Source: Erpetoichthys calabaricus
Lineage: Eukaryota; Chordata; Cladistia; Polypteriformes; Polypteridae
Direction of reading: 5' to 3'
DNA: 64,000 bases
NCBI RefSeq assembly: GCF_900747795.2
Contig: NC_041396.2
Span: 40,207,174 to 40,271,173 of the forward strand
Below, piece by piece: positions 22,226 to 33,425 of this stretch. A program made the translations under genes and the position numbers. Position 1 is the stretch's first letter, and the number at the start of each line of letters is the position of its first letter. The notes under the pieces were generated by a model that worked only from the letters and a program-made list of their open reading frames with translations, searched no databases and was not told the origin of the DNA.

Positions 22226-23660
22226 ACACCCAGGTTGTCATATCACCATCTTCAAGAGGAACCATTTAACTGAGATGGCTCTTCTGACATTAGTTGACCA
22301 GCTATGCCGTGCTAGACCTAACAACCTGTTATCAGTCTTGATTCTGCTAGATCTCTCTTCTGCCTTTGACACGGTCAACCACAACACCCTTCTTGCCACC
22401 CTCTCTGACCTTGGCATCACTAGAACTGCTCTCAGATAGTCTGAGTCCTAGATCTCGGGCAGATGCTACAGCATGTCCTGGCAAGAAGCGTTGTCAAAGC
22501 TATGCCAGACATGCAACGGTGTACCCCAAGGACCAGTGCTGGGTCCTCTACTCTTCTCTCTGTACACCACCTCACTGGGATCCATCATCCAATACCATGG
22601 GTTCTCCTAAAAGTGCTATGCCAGTGATACACAGCTATACCTGTAGTGCCACAGAGGACAATACAGAATCAGCTAGAGTCTCTGCATGTCCTACTGATAT
22701 CTCAACCTGGCTGAAGGACCACCATCTACTGCTCAACCTGGTAAAAACTGAGCTTCTTGTGATCCCGGCCAGCCAGTCTGCTCATTTCCCCATCCCTGTA
22801 CAGCTTGGCTTACTGCTGCTAACTCCAGCCAAGTCAGTACGCAACCTTGGGGTGGTGATTCAGGAGCAACTATCTTTTTCTGACCACATATATATTGTTT
22901 GTTGCTCATGTAAGTTCATGCTGTACAACATCTACAAGATCAAACCTTATCTGGAATATGCAACACAACTTCGGATCCAGGCTTTGGTCTTGTCGTGTCT
23001 GGACTACTGCAACTCGCTTCTGGCAGGAGTACCAGCATGTGCTATCAAGCTACTGCAGATGAGCCAGAATGCAGCAGCCCGTCTTGCATTTAATGAGCCA
23101 AGATGGCCACATGTCACTCCTCTCTTCAGATCGCTACATTGGCACCCTGTAGCAGCACGCATTACGTTCAGATCTCTGATGCCTACAGAATAATCAGTGG
23201 ATCAGCACCAGAATATATGGAGACACTGGTGAAATGCTGTACTCCTTCTCACCCACTCAGGTCTGCTGGGGAATAGCATCTGCTGATGCCATCTCTATGT
23301 GGCAAGTCTCAAGTCTCAATCTAGACTCTTATCTTGTGTAGTTTCTAGTTGGTAGAAGGAGCTGCCCACCGCCATCCATACTGCTTACTGCCTCAGATGT
23401 ATTTAAGAAGCCATTGATGACCCATCTGTTCTGTGAATATCTGTCTAATTGATGGAAGAAAAAAACCTTTGCTCTGTGATACTTTATATTCTTGGTTAAT
23501 TTGTTTAAGTTTAATTCACTTGTGGCAATAAACTTTTGTTACCCGTCCTGTTACACTTGCTGAACAAACAGGCCATAGCCTAATGTTACTTGATTTTTTA
23601 CCTTTGTTATAAGTCACTTTGGATAAAAGCGTCTGCTGGGCAAATAAATGAAAATGTAAA
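22226..23660 (+). mobile_element. L2-type LINE, 5'-truncated, decayed
   Basis: The coding remnant in shifting frames reads SVLILLDLSSAFDTVNHNTL, then NGVPQGPVLGPLLFSLYTTS, LLVIPASQSAHFPIPVQLGL, YCNSLLAGVPACAIKLLQMS and LHWHPVAARITFRSLMP, the order of L2 reverse transcriptase to its C terminus. Several frame changes and stops are present. The 3' end has TTTGGATAAAAGCGTCTGCT and an AAATG-rich tail at 23655, characteristic of fish L2. Confidence 0.88.
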
Positions 23661-23786
23661 TATCAGTGAGACATGCAGAAGTTCTAGCAGAAAGTTCTGT
23701 GTGGTCCTCTGGAAGGAATGAAAGGAACAGCTGCATATCATCAGCATTGCGCTGATGGTAAAAACCATGGCACTAGATGATAGGAC
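23661..23786 (-). repeat. Old L2 LINE, second piece
   Basis: The minus strand reads DDMQLFLSFLPEDHTELSAR-type sequence with SACLTD, the region around the YADD box of L2 reverse transcriptase. The right edge, AGGAC at 23782-23786, is the target duplication of the LTR-type insertion that separates it from the piece at 28738. Confidence 0.75.
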
Positions 23787-23924
23787 TGTGGTAAGGGGTC
23801 CATGACGCTGTGCTGATTTAAAATAAATAATCGTGCCTGGCATGAGTGCAGGCGCTAATCGGGTGCGACCACACTTCACTCAGTGGACGGCGCAGGGGTA
23901 TGGCAAGCCGTTTTAAAATTTAAT

Positions 23925-24390
23925 TCCTTTGATGTTGATGTCACGAGTTTTAAGTTTGATATCAGGACTTAGAAATTTGATATTGGGCTGATAAAGTTTG
24001 ATATTGAGCTTTTGAAATTTGATTTCAAGTTTTTAAAATTTAACATTGCACTTTAAAAATCTGATATGATAGCTTAAATGCTGATATATATGCATTTTAA
24101 ACTCACATCTTAATTTGTGCTATTGATATCATCTTTATCAAATTTGATATCAGGCTTATAAAATTTGATATTGAGCTTTTGAAATTTGATATCTAGTTTT
24201 TAAAAATGGATATCAACATTGTAATGTTTGATATCGAGCTTTTAAATTTGATAACAAGCTTTTGAAACATTATGTGACTCTTATAAAATTTGATATCAAG
24301 GTCTTAAAATTTGATATCACAATTTTGAAATTTCATATGAGAGCTTAAATGCATTAAAACTCTCACATTATATTTTGTCATTTTGATATC
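23925..24390 (+). repeat. Left arm of 21-bp GATATC array
   Basis: About 16 degenerate units of the form AAATTTGATATCAAGCTTTT, spaced 20-21 bp. The outer edge carries GGGTATGGCAAGCCGTTTTAA, mirrored by the outer edge of the right arm near 27.96 kb. Confidence 0.75.
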
Positions 24391-24396
24391 CATCCA

Positions 24397-24769
24397 GGGC
24401 AGCACGGTGGCGCAGTGGGTAGCGCTGCTGCCTCGCAGTTGGGAGATCTGGGGACCTGGGTTCGATTCCCGGGTCCTCCCTGCGTGGAGTTTGCATGTTC
24501 TCCCTGTGTCTGCGTGGGTTTCCTCCGGGCGCTCCGGTTTCCTCCCACATTCCAAAGACATGCAGGTTAGGTGGATTGGTGATTCTAAATTGGCCCTAGT
24601 GTGTGCTTGGTGTGTGGGTGTGTTTGTGTGTGTCCTGCGGTGGGTTGGCACCCTGCCCAGGATTGTTTCCTGCCTTGTGCCCTGTGTTGGCTGGGATTGG
24701 CTCCAGCAGACCCCCGTGACCCTGTGTTCGGATTCAGCGGGTTGGAAAATGGATGGATGGATGGATGGA
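24397..24769 (+). repeat. tRNA-derived SINE, full length
   Basis: GGGCAGCACGGTGGCGCAGT (A-box region) and GGTTCGATTCCCGGG (B box) are present, followed by the common body (GTTTGCATGTTCTCCC, CATGCAGGTTAGGTGG) and a GGAT tail. It forms an inverted pair with the next copy. Confidence 0.92.
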
Positions 24770-24988
24770 CACACCAAGCACACACTAGGGCCAATTTAGA
24801 ATCGCCAATCCACCTAACCTGCATGTCTTTGGACTGTGGGAGGAAACCGGAGCGCCCGGAGGAAACCCACGCAGACACGGGGAGAACATGCAAACTCCAC
24901 GCAGGGAGGACCCGGGAATCGAACCCAGGTCCCCAGGTGTCCCAACTGCGAGGCAGCAGCGCTACCCACTGCGCCACCGTGCCGCCCC
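24770..24988 (-). repeat. tRNA-derived SINE, 3'-truncated, opposite orientation
   Basis: The complement of the first about 218 bp of the same SINE ends with GTGCCGCCCC. The outer flanks of the pair, ATTTTGATATC (24379-24389) and ATTTTGAAATC (24989-24999), match at 10 of 11 bases, which suggests one target site for the whole inverted pair. Confidence 0.9.
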
Positions 24989-24999
24989 ATTTTGAAATC

Positions 25000-25128
25000 A
25001 CTTTTATGAAATCTGATATCAGGCTTCTAAAATTTGATATCACGCTTTCGGAATTTTTTTACTGTGCTTTAAAAGCTTGATATCAAGTTTGAGGATGTTG
25101 ATATCAAATATCAAAAGTGTGATATCAA
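25000..25128. repeat. Centre of the GATATC array with polarity switch
   Basis: Units to the left read AAATTTGATATC, and from about 25075 onward they read GATATCAAATTT. The axis of the large inverted structure therefore lies here. Confidence 0.7.
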
Positions 25129-27621
25129 GCCTGATTATTTGTGCATTGATCAAACTACTGTATACCAATCCAGATGCTTCAGTTTGTATTAACAACATTT
25201 GTTCAGACTACTTTAAGCTAGAACGTGGCACCAGACAAGGATGCCCCTTGTCACCACTGCTGTTTGCAATCGCCATTGAACCACTGGCGGTTCACTGTCG
25301 AAATTCTTATCAGATAAAGGGGATTATCAGAGAAGGACTGGAACAGAAAATTTCTCTATATGCAGATGATATGGTTTTATATATATCAGACCCAGAAAAC
25401 ACTGTGCCTGCAGTTTTAACAGCACTCACAGAATTTCAAAAGATATCTGGTCTCAGAATTAATCTGAATAAAAGTATACTCTTTCCAGTGAATTCACAAG
25501 CATATAATATTAGATGGGCGGCACGGTGGCGCAGTGGGTAGTGCTGCTGCCTCTCAGTTGGGAGACCTGGGGACCCGGGTTCGCTTCCCGGGTCCTCCCT
25601 GCGTGGAGTTTGCATGTTCTCCCCGTGTCTGCATGGGTTTCCTCCGGGCGCTCCGGTTTCCTCCCACAGTCCAAAGACATGCAGGTTAGGTGGATTGGCG
25701 ATTCTAAATTGGCCCTAGTGTGTGCTTGCTGTGTGGGTGTGTTTGTGGGTGTCCTGCTGTGGGTTGGCACCCTGCCCGGGATTGGTTCCTGCCTTGTGCC
25801 CTGTGTTGGCTGGGATTGGCTCCAGCAGACCCCCATGACCCTGTGTTTGGCTTCAGCGGGTTGGAACATGGATGGATAATATTAGATTGGACACCCTACC
25901 TTTTACCATAGCAGATCAGTTTAAATACCTAGGGGTAAATATCACAAAAAAACATAAAGCTCTTTATCAACAAAATTTTGCCGTCTATGGAAAAAATTAG
26001 GCAAGACTTGCATAGACGGTCAACCCTTCATCTCACTCTAGCCAGAATAATTAATGCTGTAAGATGAATATCCTTCCTAAACTTCTTTTTTTATTTCAAA
26101 ACATTCCAATATATATCAATAAATCATTTTTTAAGCAATTAGATTCAACAATAACCTCATTCATTTGGAAGTCAAAACACTCACGTATCCGAAGAGCAAC
26201 CCTTCAAAGACCTCAGGTAGAAGATGGCATGGCTTTACCTAATTTTCAGTGTTATTACTGGGCAGCAAACATACAAGCCATAAAAACCTGGACACAAAAA
26301 AATGAACATACACAGGCTTGGCCCGCAATAGAAGTAAAATCCTGTAATACTTCTTTATACTCCCTGCTCTGCGCTTCAATAAATGCAAGTTATCGCAAAT
26401 ATACTAATAACCCAATTGTGCTTTACTCACTCAGAATATGGAACCAATTTAGAAAGCAATTTAAGATGGAAAATCTTTTATCTGTGGCACCTCTGCAAGA
26501 GAACCACCTCTTTCAACCCTCGCAAACATATCCAGTTTTTAATACCTGGAAAAGATTTGGGATTAAATTGCTCAGAGATCTTTATATAGACAATATCTTT
26601 GCATTCTTTGAACAATTACATTCCAAATTCAACCTCCCAGCCACACATTTCTTTCACTATCTTCAAATTAGAAACTTGGTTAAACAGAAACTGCCCGATT
26701 TTCCTCATCTCGTACCCTCCACCATGCTGGAAAAAATACTGCTCAATTTCGAGGAATTAGACACCATTTCCGCATTATATAAAATCTTATTAGAGTCCCT
26801 TCCTTTCAAAGATCCAAGAGGAAATTGGAAAAAAGATCTCTTAATCAATATATCAGAAAAGGAGTGGAAGGTAGCAAAGCAGAGAATTCACTCGAGCTCC
26901 ATATGCGCAAAGCATAGAATTATTCAACTAAAAATTATACATCGAGCTCATCTGTCTCGCTTAAAACTGTCCAAAATGTTTCCAGGGCAAGATCCAACCT
27001 GCAAACGCTGCAACCAAACTCCTGCCTCACAGGGTCACATGTTCTGGTCCTGCACCAAATTAACTTCATTTTGGACCAAAATGTTTAAGTGCCTTTCAGA
27101 CAGCCTTGGTATCACAATCCCTCCTAAGCCATTAACAGCTGTGTTCGGTGTTCTTCCAGACGGACTTGAAGTGGAGAAGAACAAGCAGACTGTGATTGCA
27201 TTCACTACACTTTTGGCACGCAGACTTACTTTGTTAAATTGGAAGAATCCTAACTCTCCTCTGATAAGTCAGTGGGAAACTGATGTTTTATATTATTTGA
27301 AATTGGAAAAAATCTAATTCTCAGTTAGAGGATCTGTACAGAATTTTTTCAAAACCTGGCAGGATCTAATCAATAATATTTTAGAATAAGAATAAATAAT
27401 TATTTCAACATTTTTCTCCCTTCTCCATTTTTTATTTACCTATATATATTTTTTCCTTTCTTTTGTTTATTTTTGCCCTATTAAAAAGCCCTTAGCAATT
27501 CTCCTTTGGCCATGCTCTCCTTCTCAAGGGTGGGGTTTGATTTGTCTTCAATTCTTTTTTGTATAAATTGATCTATCTGTATGGAATGATTACAATAAAA
27601 TTAATAAATAAAATTTTTTAA
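25129..27621 (+). mobile_element. L1-clade LINE, 5'-truncated, with target duplication
   Basis: The 16-bp direct repeat AAAAGTGTGATATCAA flanks it (25113-25128 and 27622-27637). The body starts inside ORF2: NICSDYFKLERGTRQGCPLS then PLLFAIAIEPLA and QKISLYADDMVLYIS (YADD catalytic box), TEFQKISGLRINLNKS. After the SINE at 25516 a 417-codon open frame (26064-27317) encodes the C-terminal part, starting NILPKLLFLFQNIPI, with the zinc-knuckle-like CKRCNQTPASQGHMFWSC near its end. The 3' UTR ends in an AATAAA-rich tail. A few stops and one insertion break ORF2; otherwise it is well preserved, so fairly young. Confidence 0.93.
25516..25875 (+). repeat. tRNA-derived SINE inserted in the L1
   Basis: A full-length copy with A box (TGGCGCAGTGGG) and B box (GGTTCGCTTCCCGGG, one change) sits between the direct repeats ATAATATTAGAT at 25504-25515 and 25876-25887. 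L1 coding sequence resumes on both sides (NSQAYNIR and LDTLPFTIADQFKYLGV). Confidence 0.95.
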
Positions 27622-28022
27622 AAAAGTGTGATATCAAATTTGAAAAACTTGATATCAAATTTTAAAAGAACGATATTAAATTTTAAAAACTTGATATCAA
27701 ATTTCAAATTCTCAACAAATTTCAAAAGTGAGATATCAAATTTTATAAGCCTGATATCAAATTTCATAAAAAGGGAAAATGGATTAAATGTTAAAAGGGC
27801 CTGCCAACATATATTAGCTTTTACGCTCTCTTTCTTTGAAACTGTTTCAAAAGCACAATTTCAAAAACTTTATATCAGATATCAAAAGCTCAATATAAAA
27901 TTTTAAAAGCGTGATATCCAATTTAAAACCAACGATATCAGCGTTGTTAAAATGGCCTGCCATATAGGGGGGCCTTTCTGAAGACACGTGCGATTGAGCG
28001 CATCAGCCAGGTGCCTTATTTC
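27622..28022. repeat. Right arm of 21-bp GATATC array
   Basis: Units of the form GATATCAAATTTTAAAAGC, opposite in polarity to the left arm. The outer end TTAAAATGGCCTGCCATATA is the near-complement of the left outer end, and the pairing can be traced weakly out to about 28022 (GCCAGGTGCCTTATTTC against AAATAATCGTGCCTGGC at 23822). Confidence 0.7.
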
Positions 28023-28737
28023 TTCCATGGAGGGCGCAGCGCATTCACACCTCCACCCCGTTAGGAGCATTAGTATCACAGGAGCCTGCAGGAGACAGAA
28101 GGGCGAAGAGAAGAAAGACAAGAGCTGTGAGAACAACATTGGTAGAAGAGGCAGGGCCTTCCAGCCAGGATGTGTGAAAGGCAGTGCAGTGGATGTCCCA
28201 GTGAAGGATTTGTGCTCTGGGGGCGGATGATCCCTACTGATTTAATTTTGTGGAGTGGTGGAGTTCTCTCTAGGGATGCAAGGTGCACCAGAGTGAGCAA
28301 GAAGGAAGATGAGAGGACAACCGAGCCAAGATGGGTGTTGGGTTGGAGAGTATGTGGCTGCTAGTGTCTCCATCAGCTGAGTGAGCAATGGGTAAACTGG
28401 GAAGATGAAGTGGATGTTGTGCTGGGCTCATTCGATGAAACAAGGACCCGATGACTGTGATGGCTTTATTCTTGTTTTAAGTTCTGGATTTTTAACCGCA
28501 TGGATGTTCACTGTTTTTATGAATTTATTTATTCATGGAAGAGAGCACTGCATTTTGGGACAGTCTTTGATTTTGAATCGTTTTAATAAAAGCACTTGTC
28601 AACTTTATACACCTACCTCTTACTTTGCGTGAGTATTCTCATCCACTGGCTCATCCCTTGGGTACATTATCGGCGGTAGTGGGTTCAAGAGGCTCCCCGG
28701 AAGGAAGGACCCGGTGGTGCTGAACCGCACTGTCACA

Positions 28738-29065
28738 AGGACCTACTGAGGAGGTATATAGAGAGAAGAGGAGAGGAATCAGCACAGATCCTTGGAGAAC
28801 ACCCATGCTCACCTGGTGCACCCTTGATATCTTCTCATAGTAGGACACCTGGTAAGATTATTGAGGGCAGTCGTCCAAGTAATACTAAAGGTCAGAGAGG
28901 GTGGCATGGAGGATCTGTTAGCAGAGGAGAGATCTAGCAGGATGAGGACAGGTGACACGTTGGTAGCTCTAGTCCAGTGAAATGGCAAGTAGAACCATCT
29001 TGGTGGGATGGCCCTTCTTGAAGCCTGACCGCTGATCCTCAGGGATTTCCAGGCACAACGCTCTC
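28738..29065 (-). repeat. Old L2 LINE, first piece
   Basis: On the minus strand GVLQGSVLIPLLFSLYTS is preserved, matching the GVPQGSVLGPLLFSLYT motif of L2 reverse transcriptase, preceded by QSGFKKGHPT and a decayed LILLDLSSA region. It continues at 23786 after removal of the LTR-type insertion. Confidence 0.8.
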
Positions 29066-29700
29066 TAGAGTTTACTCAAAATGGTACAAAAAACATCCAT
29101 TGAGTGGCATTTCAGCAAACAAAAATGCCTTGTTGATAAGAATTCAGAGAAGAATGGCCAGACTAGTTTGAGGTGACAGAAAGGCTACAGTAACACATAA
29201 CCACTCTGTACAACTGTTAGGAAGAGAAAAACATCTTGGAATGAACAACATGTTGGACTCTGAGGCAGATGGGCTACAACAGGAGAAGACCACGCTGGGT
29301 TACACTCTTGTCAACCAAGAACCGGACACTGAGGCTGCAGTGGGCACAGAGTCAAAAAACTGGACAGTTGAAGACTGGAAAAGCACCTGCCTGGTGTCAA
29401 CAGTCCATGCTGCTGGTGGTGTAATGGTGGGGGGAATGTTTTCTTGGCACTCGTTGGGCCTGTTAATTCCAATCAATCCTCAGTTGAATGCCACAGATAT
29501 TTGAGTATTGTTGCTGATCATGTGCATCCCTTCATGGTCACAATTTACCCACCTTCTGATGGCTACTTCAAGCATCATAATAAACCATGTCGTAAAGCAA
29601 AAGTCCCCTCAAACTGGTATCATGAGCATGACAATGAGATCTATGGCCTTTCCAGTCAGCAGATCTGAATGTAATGGAACATCTTGACTAAATTTAATAA
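29066..29700 (+). mobile_element. Tc1-like transposon fragment
   Basis: Remnants of a Tc1-type transposase in the plus strand: HPLSGISANKNALLIR-like start, then RMARL, DSEADGLQQEKTTLGYTL, NWTVEDWKS, a shifted VSTVHAAGGVMV-GMFSWHSLG and STVEC-YLSIVADHVHPFM. No TIRs are left and a block including the WSDE region is missing. It probably inserted beside or into the old L2. Confidence 0.7.
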
Positions 29701-29879
29701 GAAATAAAACTTTTGACTTGGCATTCATATTCCCAGTGATGCATTATGCAGATGTATTGCTATTGGTATAAAGGAGCCCCGAGTAGCGTTTCTTTAAACA
29801 CTTCTGCTGAATGATTTGTTGGCTGAAAGTCCTCAGTGTAAGTGTGTGTTTGTGAGAGAGAAAATGTGCAGCGTTGCTC

Positions 29880-30600
29880 ATAATGGCACTCAGGTTTGAT
29901 TTAATTCTCTCCTTTGCTACTAAATCCAGGGGGTCCCGACCATCCTATAACTGAGTTTACCCTTTTAATTAGCTTGTTGGTTTGGTGGGCCTCTCTTCAA
30001 GTGATGTTACCAGCCCAGCACACCACAGCATAGAAAATCCCACTGGCCATCACAGAGTTGTAGAAGATGTGAAGGATGGCACTACACACATTAAAGGAAC
30101 ACAGTCACCTAAAGAAAAAAGAGCCCGCTGTGTCCATTCTTCTTCAATTTCTCTGTGTGCGGAGACCAGTCCAACCTGTCATTTATGTGGAGCCCCAAGT
30201 GCTTGAAGGAATGGACCACCTTTGGATTCACTCCCTGGATAGTGACCAGATGTAGAGACTTTTTTGTGCAGCAAACATTTTGCCCATGTTAAGATGCAGA
30301 CAATTCTCTTTGCACCAAGAAACAAAGTTCTCCCCCTGACTCCTCTTGTCTGTCTCATCCCCCTTAAGTGCAGAATCATCTGAGAATTTCTGCTGGTGAC
30401 CAGAACTCTTGTTATAATATAGTCTGAGATGTACAGAGTGAAGACGAAGGATGACAGGGCAGTTCACTGTGGCGCTCCAGTGTTGCTCACATCTGTATGA
30501 GAAACAAAGACCTTGAGCCTCACAAAACGTGGTCTGCCAGACAGTCCATCTTCCAGGACACCACAGGCTCACCCACCTGCATATCTTCAACACTAAGAGT
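29880..30600 (-). repeat. LINE reverse-transcriptase fragment
   Basis: The minus strand reads SNTGAPQ-type sequence, QQKFSDDSALKGDETDKRS (a changed YADD box: FSDD), QGENFVSWCKENCLHLNMGK and later HSFKHLGLHINDRLDWS and a C-terminal QLCDGQWDFLCCGVLGW. This is the RT order of a fish non-LTR element; clade not assigned. Many frame breaks, so it is old. Confidence 0.7.
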
Positions 30601-30949
30601 TCATTTTATCACTTGGGACTTTGCTGTATTTTTATTCTAATACAGCGTCATGGATCCTTGCAGCACTGGGAACAAAATAGGGACCAACGCTGTACAGGGC
30701 ACCGGTCAACACTGCAATAATGGACTTGTACAAACCAATTCTTTAGTTGTGGCAAAGGAAGAAGCTTGATTAAATGTAAGTTGTTTGTTTTTCAAGGTGA
30801 TCGTTTTAATGCATTCTTGTTTATCATGACTCATAAAATTGGTGACATGGTGCAAGTTGGTTGGACCTGCAGGTAAGACATCCACTGTACTCTAGATGTG
30901 ATCCTACTACCACTACTACGTAACGTGCATTTGTGTGATGTGTAGGTCG

Positions 30950-31310
30950 ACACAGCGGCTCAGCCGGGAGTCACATCTCGGTGCCTTGTGCTTTGACTGC
31001 AGCTCTACCAGTCTCTCTGTGTTATACCCATTTGAACTGTTCACAGTGGCACAAATGGGTAAGACTAGTGCCACAGAGTTCTCGTGTTCTGAGTCTGAAT
31101 GAACACTTGGTCAACATCTGTGAGGAGTTTGTGTGTTCTCTCTGTTTCATCATTTTTGTGTTTTCCCCCAAATTCCAAAATGTGTGCTGAAACAGGTCTG
31201 CTAAGATCAAGCTGGGCCAAGAGTGCTTTGTGATGGCCTTATGCCAAATGCTGATAGGGTGGGCACTGGATCCCAGCAACCCTGAGCTGGATAAACAGGA
31301 TAGAAAATGG
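30950..31310 (+). repeat. Diverged SINE copy
   Basis: The order GAGGAGTTTGTGTGTTCTCT, CCCCCAAATTCCAAAATGTG and GGGTGGGCACTGGATCCCAG, ending in GATAGAAAATGGA, follows the body of the tRNA-derived SINE seen at 24.4 kb, but with heavy divergence. Confidence 0.45.
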
Positions 31311-31379
31311 AAGTATGAATATCAAAATATATGCTCTGAACCTTGTATTTGTTTGGGCTTTTTTGAATTTATTATATAT

Positions 31380-32000
31380 TGTTTAGGAGGAAAACTAGCA
31401 CCCTGGCAAGAATGGAGAATAATTTGTTACCAGGTCAGGAGGGCAACGCGACAACACAGACAGATTGGCTGGCAGAAAAAAATAAATAAATTTGTATCTG
31501 GCCGGTATCAAATAATGGAAGGACCAGCAATATCCCCCATATCCAAGGTGACAGTGGTCCTAACATGGGAACTCAGTTGGGATACCCACGGCGGGTGCTT
31601 GGGACGTGGAGTTTGGAAATGCAACCCTGTCGGGGTCTCTAAGTACCAGTAAAGGGTTCTTTCGGGGGTGGACCTCACTATTTTTCTTATGGCCCCAAAG
31701 TGCTACCCGGCAGACGTGGCATGGCACCAGAAGCATTCCTGGGTCTGGTGTAAAAGGGAGCCCGATGTCTCGAGTAATTCAGTCAGAGTCGGGAGGCAGC
31801 AGGCAATGCTCAGTAGAGGTGGATGAGGAGGAGGAAGAATTGTTGGTTTATTGCTCATTATTGCATAATTGTGGCACATTGCTGGAAATTTGTAAAGGTG
31901 CTTGGTGGAATAAATATCCTTTATTTTATTCCATTAACGTGCGGCATATTGCAGTGTGTGTGGTTTGGGGCTCTCTGGTGCCCCCTTGTGGTCACATTGT
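31380..32000 (+). other. Unclassified stretch, possibly an LTR fossil
   Basis: A GC-richer block (31.55-31.83 kb) is followed by two AATAAAT/ATTTTATT tracts and a GTGGTCACA end, reminiscent of an LTR 3' region. No boundaries or target duplication were established. Confidence 0.25.
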
Positions 32001-32065
32001 TAATGTTTTCATAAGCTAAGTGAAATACAGTAAAGGATTTTGATTTAAATTTTGCTGTATGGCGA

Positions 32066-32310
32066 TAGGGCGGCACTGCTGCCTTGCAGTAAGGAGACCA
32101 GGGTTTGTGTCCTGGGCCCTCCCTGCATGTTCCTCCAGGTGCTCTGGTTTCCTCCTACAATCCAAAGACATTGAAGTTTAGAGTTGATTGGCAGTGCTAA
32201 ATTGGCACTAGTGTGCGTATGGCCTGCAATGGACCGCCTTATGCCCTATGCTAGCTGGTCTAGGCTCCAACACACCCTGCGATACTGTTAAGCAGGTAAA
32301 AAAAAAATGA
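32066..32310 (+). repeat. Diverged SINE copy
   Basis: GGGCGGCACTGCTGCCTTGCAG at its start, then CTCTGGTTTCCTCCTACAATCC (described as motif), CTAAATTGGCACTAGTGTG and CCTTATGCCCTATGCTAGC match the SINE family in order, with deletions. Confidence 0.65.
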
Positions 32311-33425
32311 CTGGTGGAGTAGTCAGTGTAACCTGGGGTTGAATCCTACTTGTGGACATTGTCTGTGTGGAGTTTGTGTGTTCTCCTAGCGTCTGTTTCT
32401 ATTCCAAACTGACCTTATGAAGTGTGTGAATTGGATTAAGCAGGTTTGAGAATGTTATGAATCATCTATTATGTTTCATGGAAGCTCTATGTTTGTATGA
32501 TGTGGTTATGATAATTAAAATGTAATAAAGTCTGTCCCATTTTAATTGGTCTTATGCTCAGATTACCAGTAAATGTTTACTTTTTACACCCTGTGTATTG
32601 ATCTAATACAGTATATAAAGTTACAAGTGTGTCCATGTATCCATGTCCAGTATTCAAATCCATACCTTTGACCCGATCTCTGACAGATTTTCCACAAGTT
32701 CCCCATTTGTACAGCTGAAGATTGTTGGTTCAGTTGGTGCTCCAACACTGGGAAGTGCTGCGTACCCCACACAGCTACTAATATATCCTTTGAAAAGCAG
32801 CCTTACTCTTCAATCCAGATACTGACCATCAGAGAGATACTGTATCACTTGGCTAGTGAAAATATAGTATATAGATTTTATAGGGTCACTATCGTCACGT
32901 GTACATAGCACAGTGAAATTCTTACTTGCATGCTCATCAGCTTGCAGCACATTGGCCCTCTCTGATGCCATGACTAGCGAATAGAACACACCAAAGTTCA
33001 GTTTTCATTACTTGCAAAATCTTTAAATGGGTGTTGTAGCAGCATACACTTAGGCCTGACATTCAGACTTCAAAGACAATGTGACTTAGACATCTGAAAA
33101 CCCGATTGCAAGCACGAGTACATCAATGAATAAGTGAGGCGGCAGTGCATTTTATCATAATCAAGGCTGGTGTTAGAATTACAGCACTGTGCTCTTTGTG
33201 AACAAAAATGCAACACGAGTGGAAATAGATTTTTTATCACTATTATCACCCCTTAAAATAAAGTATCTGAAAATATTAGGATTTATGATGCAATTGTTGC
33301 AAAAATGCACTATGTCAATTTAAAGTTGTTAATGGAGTATGGCAGAGAAAGAGTCATACAAAATTAACACACTACATACAATTGTGAAAAGTTTAAATAG
33401 TTCAAATTGAACTTGAGATTTCCAT
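32311..33425. other. Intergenic DNA with a small repeat scrap
   Basis: Mostly unannotatable AT-rich DNA. At 32885-32960 TCACGTGTACATAGCACAGT then GAAATTCTTACTTGCATG matches a widespread fish repeat end, family not assigned. Confidence 0.35.

Larger units (their letters stand above)
23787..28737 (+). mobile_element. LTR-type fossil, probably a solo LTR, with nested insertions
   Basis: The element starts TGTGGTAAGG, ends CTGTCACA, and is flanked by the 5-bp direct repeat AGGAC (23782-23786 and 28738-28742). The interrupted L2 reads on smoothly across the site, which supports these boundaries. An AATAAA signal near 28585 followed by about 150 bp to the CA end is the usual LTR order. The 4951 bp include an L1 (25129-27621) and a SINE pair, leaving roughly 1.85 kb of own sequence, much of it the inverted 21-bp array. 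No gag, pol or env coding is seen. Superfamily unassigned; old. Confidence 0.6.

Noticed and set aside
23925-24390. CRISPR-like array because of regular short repeats
   Set aside because: The units are only about 21 bp, contiguous and degenerate, with no unique spacers, in a vertebrate genome.
24397-24480. tRNA gene, because A-box and B-box sequences are present
   Set aside because: The boxes belong to the SINE head; there is no cloverleaf-forming acceptor stem, and the copy continues into a SINE body with a GGAT tail.
24304-25043. Several open frames of 119-159 codons on both strands (also at 25510-25911 and 16457-16914)
   Set aside because: They all lie inside copies of the same tRNA-derived SINE and give the same peptides ([18 protein letters not shown] and its antisense). 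They are not genes.
28651-28848. Independent minus-strand gene with a reverse-transcriptase-like motif
   Set aside because: The motif GVLQGSVLIPLLFSLYT is the continuation of the old L2 on the minus strand, and the rest of the frame reads into the LTR-type insertion.
30228-30593. 121-codon minus-strand gene
   Set aside because: It contains QQKFSDDSAL and FVSWCKENCLHLNMGK, so it is a piece of a decayed LINE reverse transcriptase rather than a host gene.
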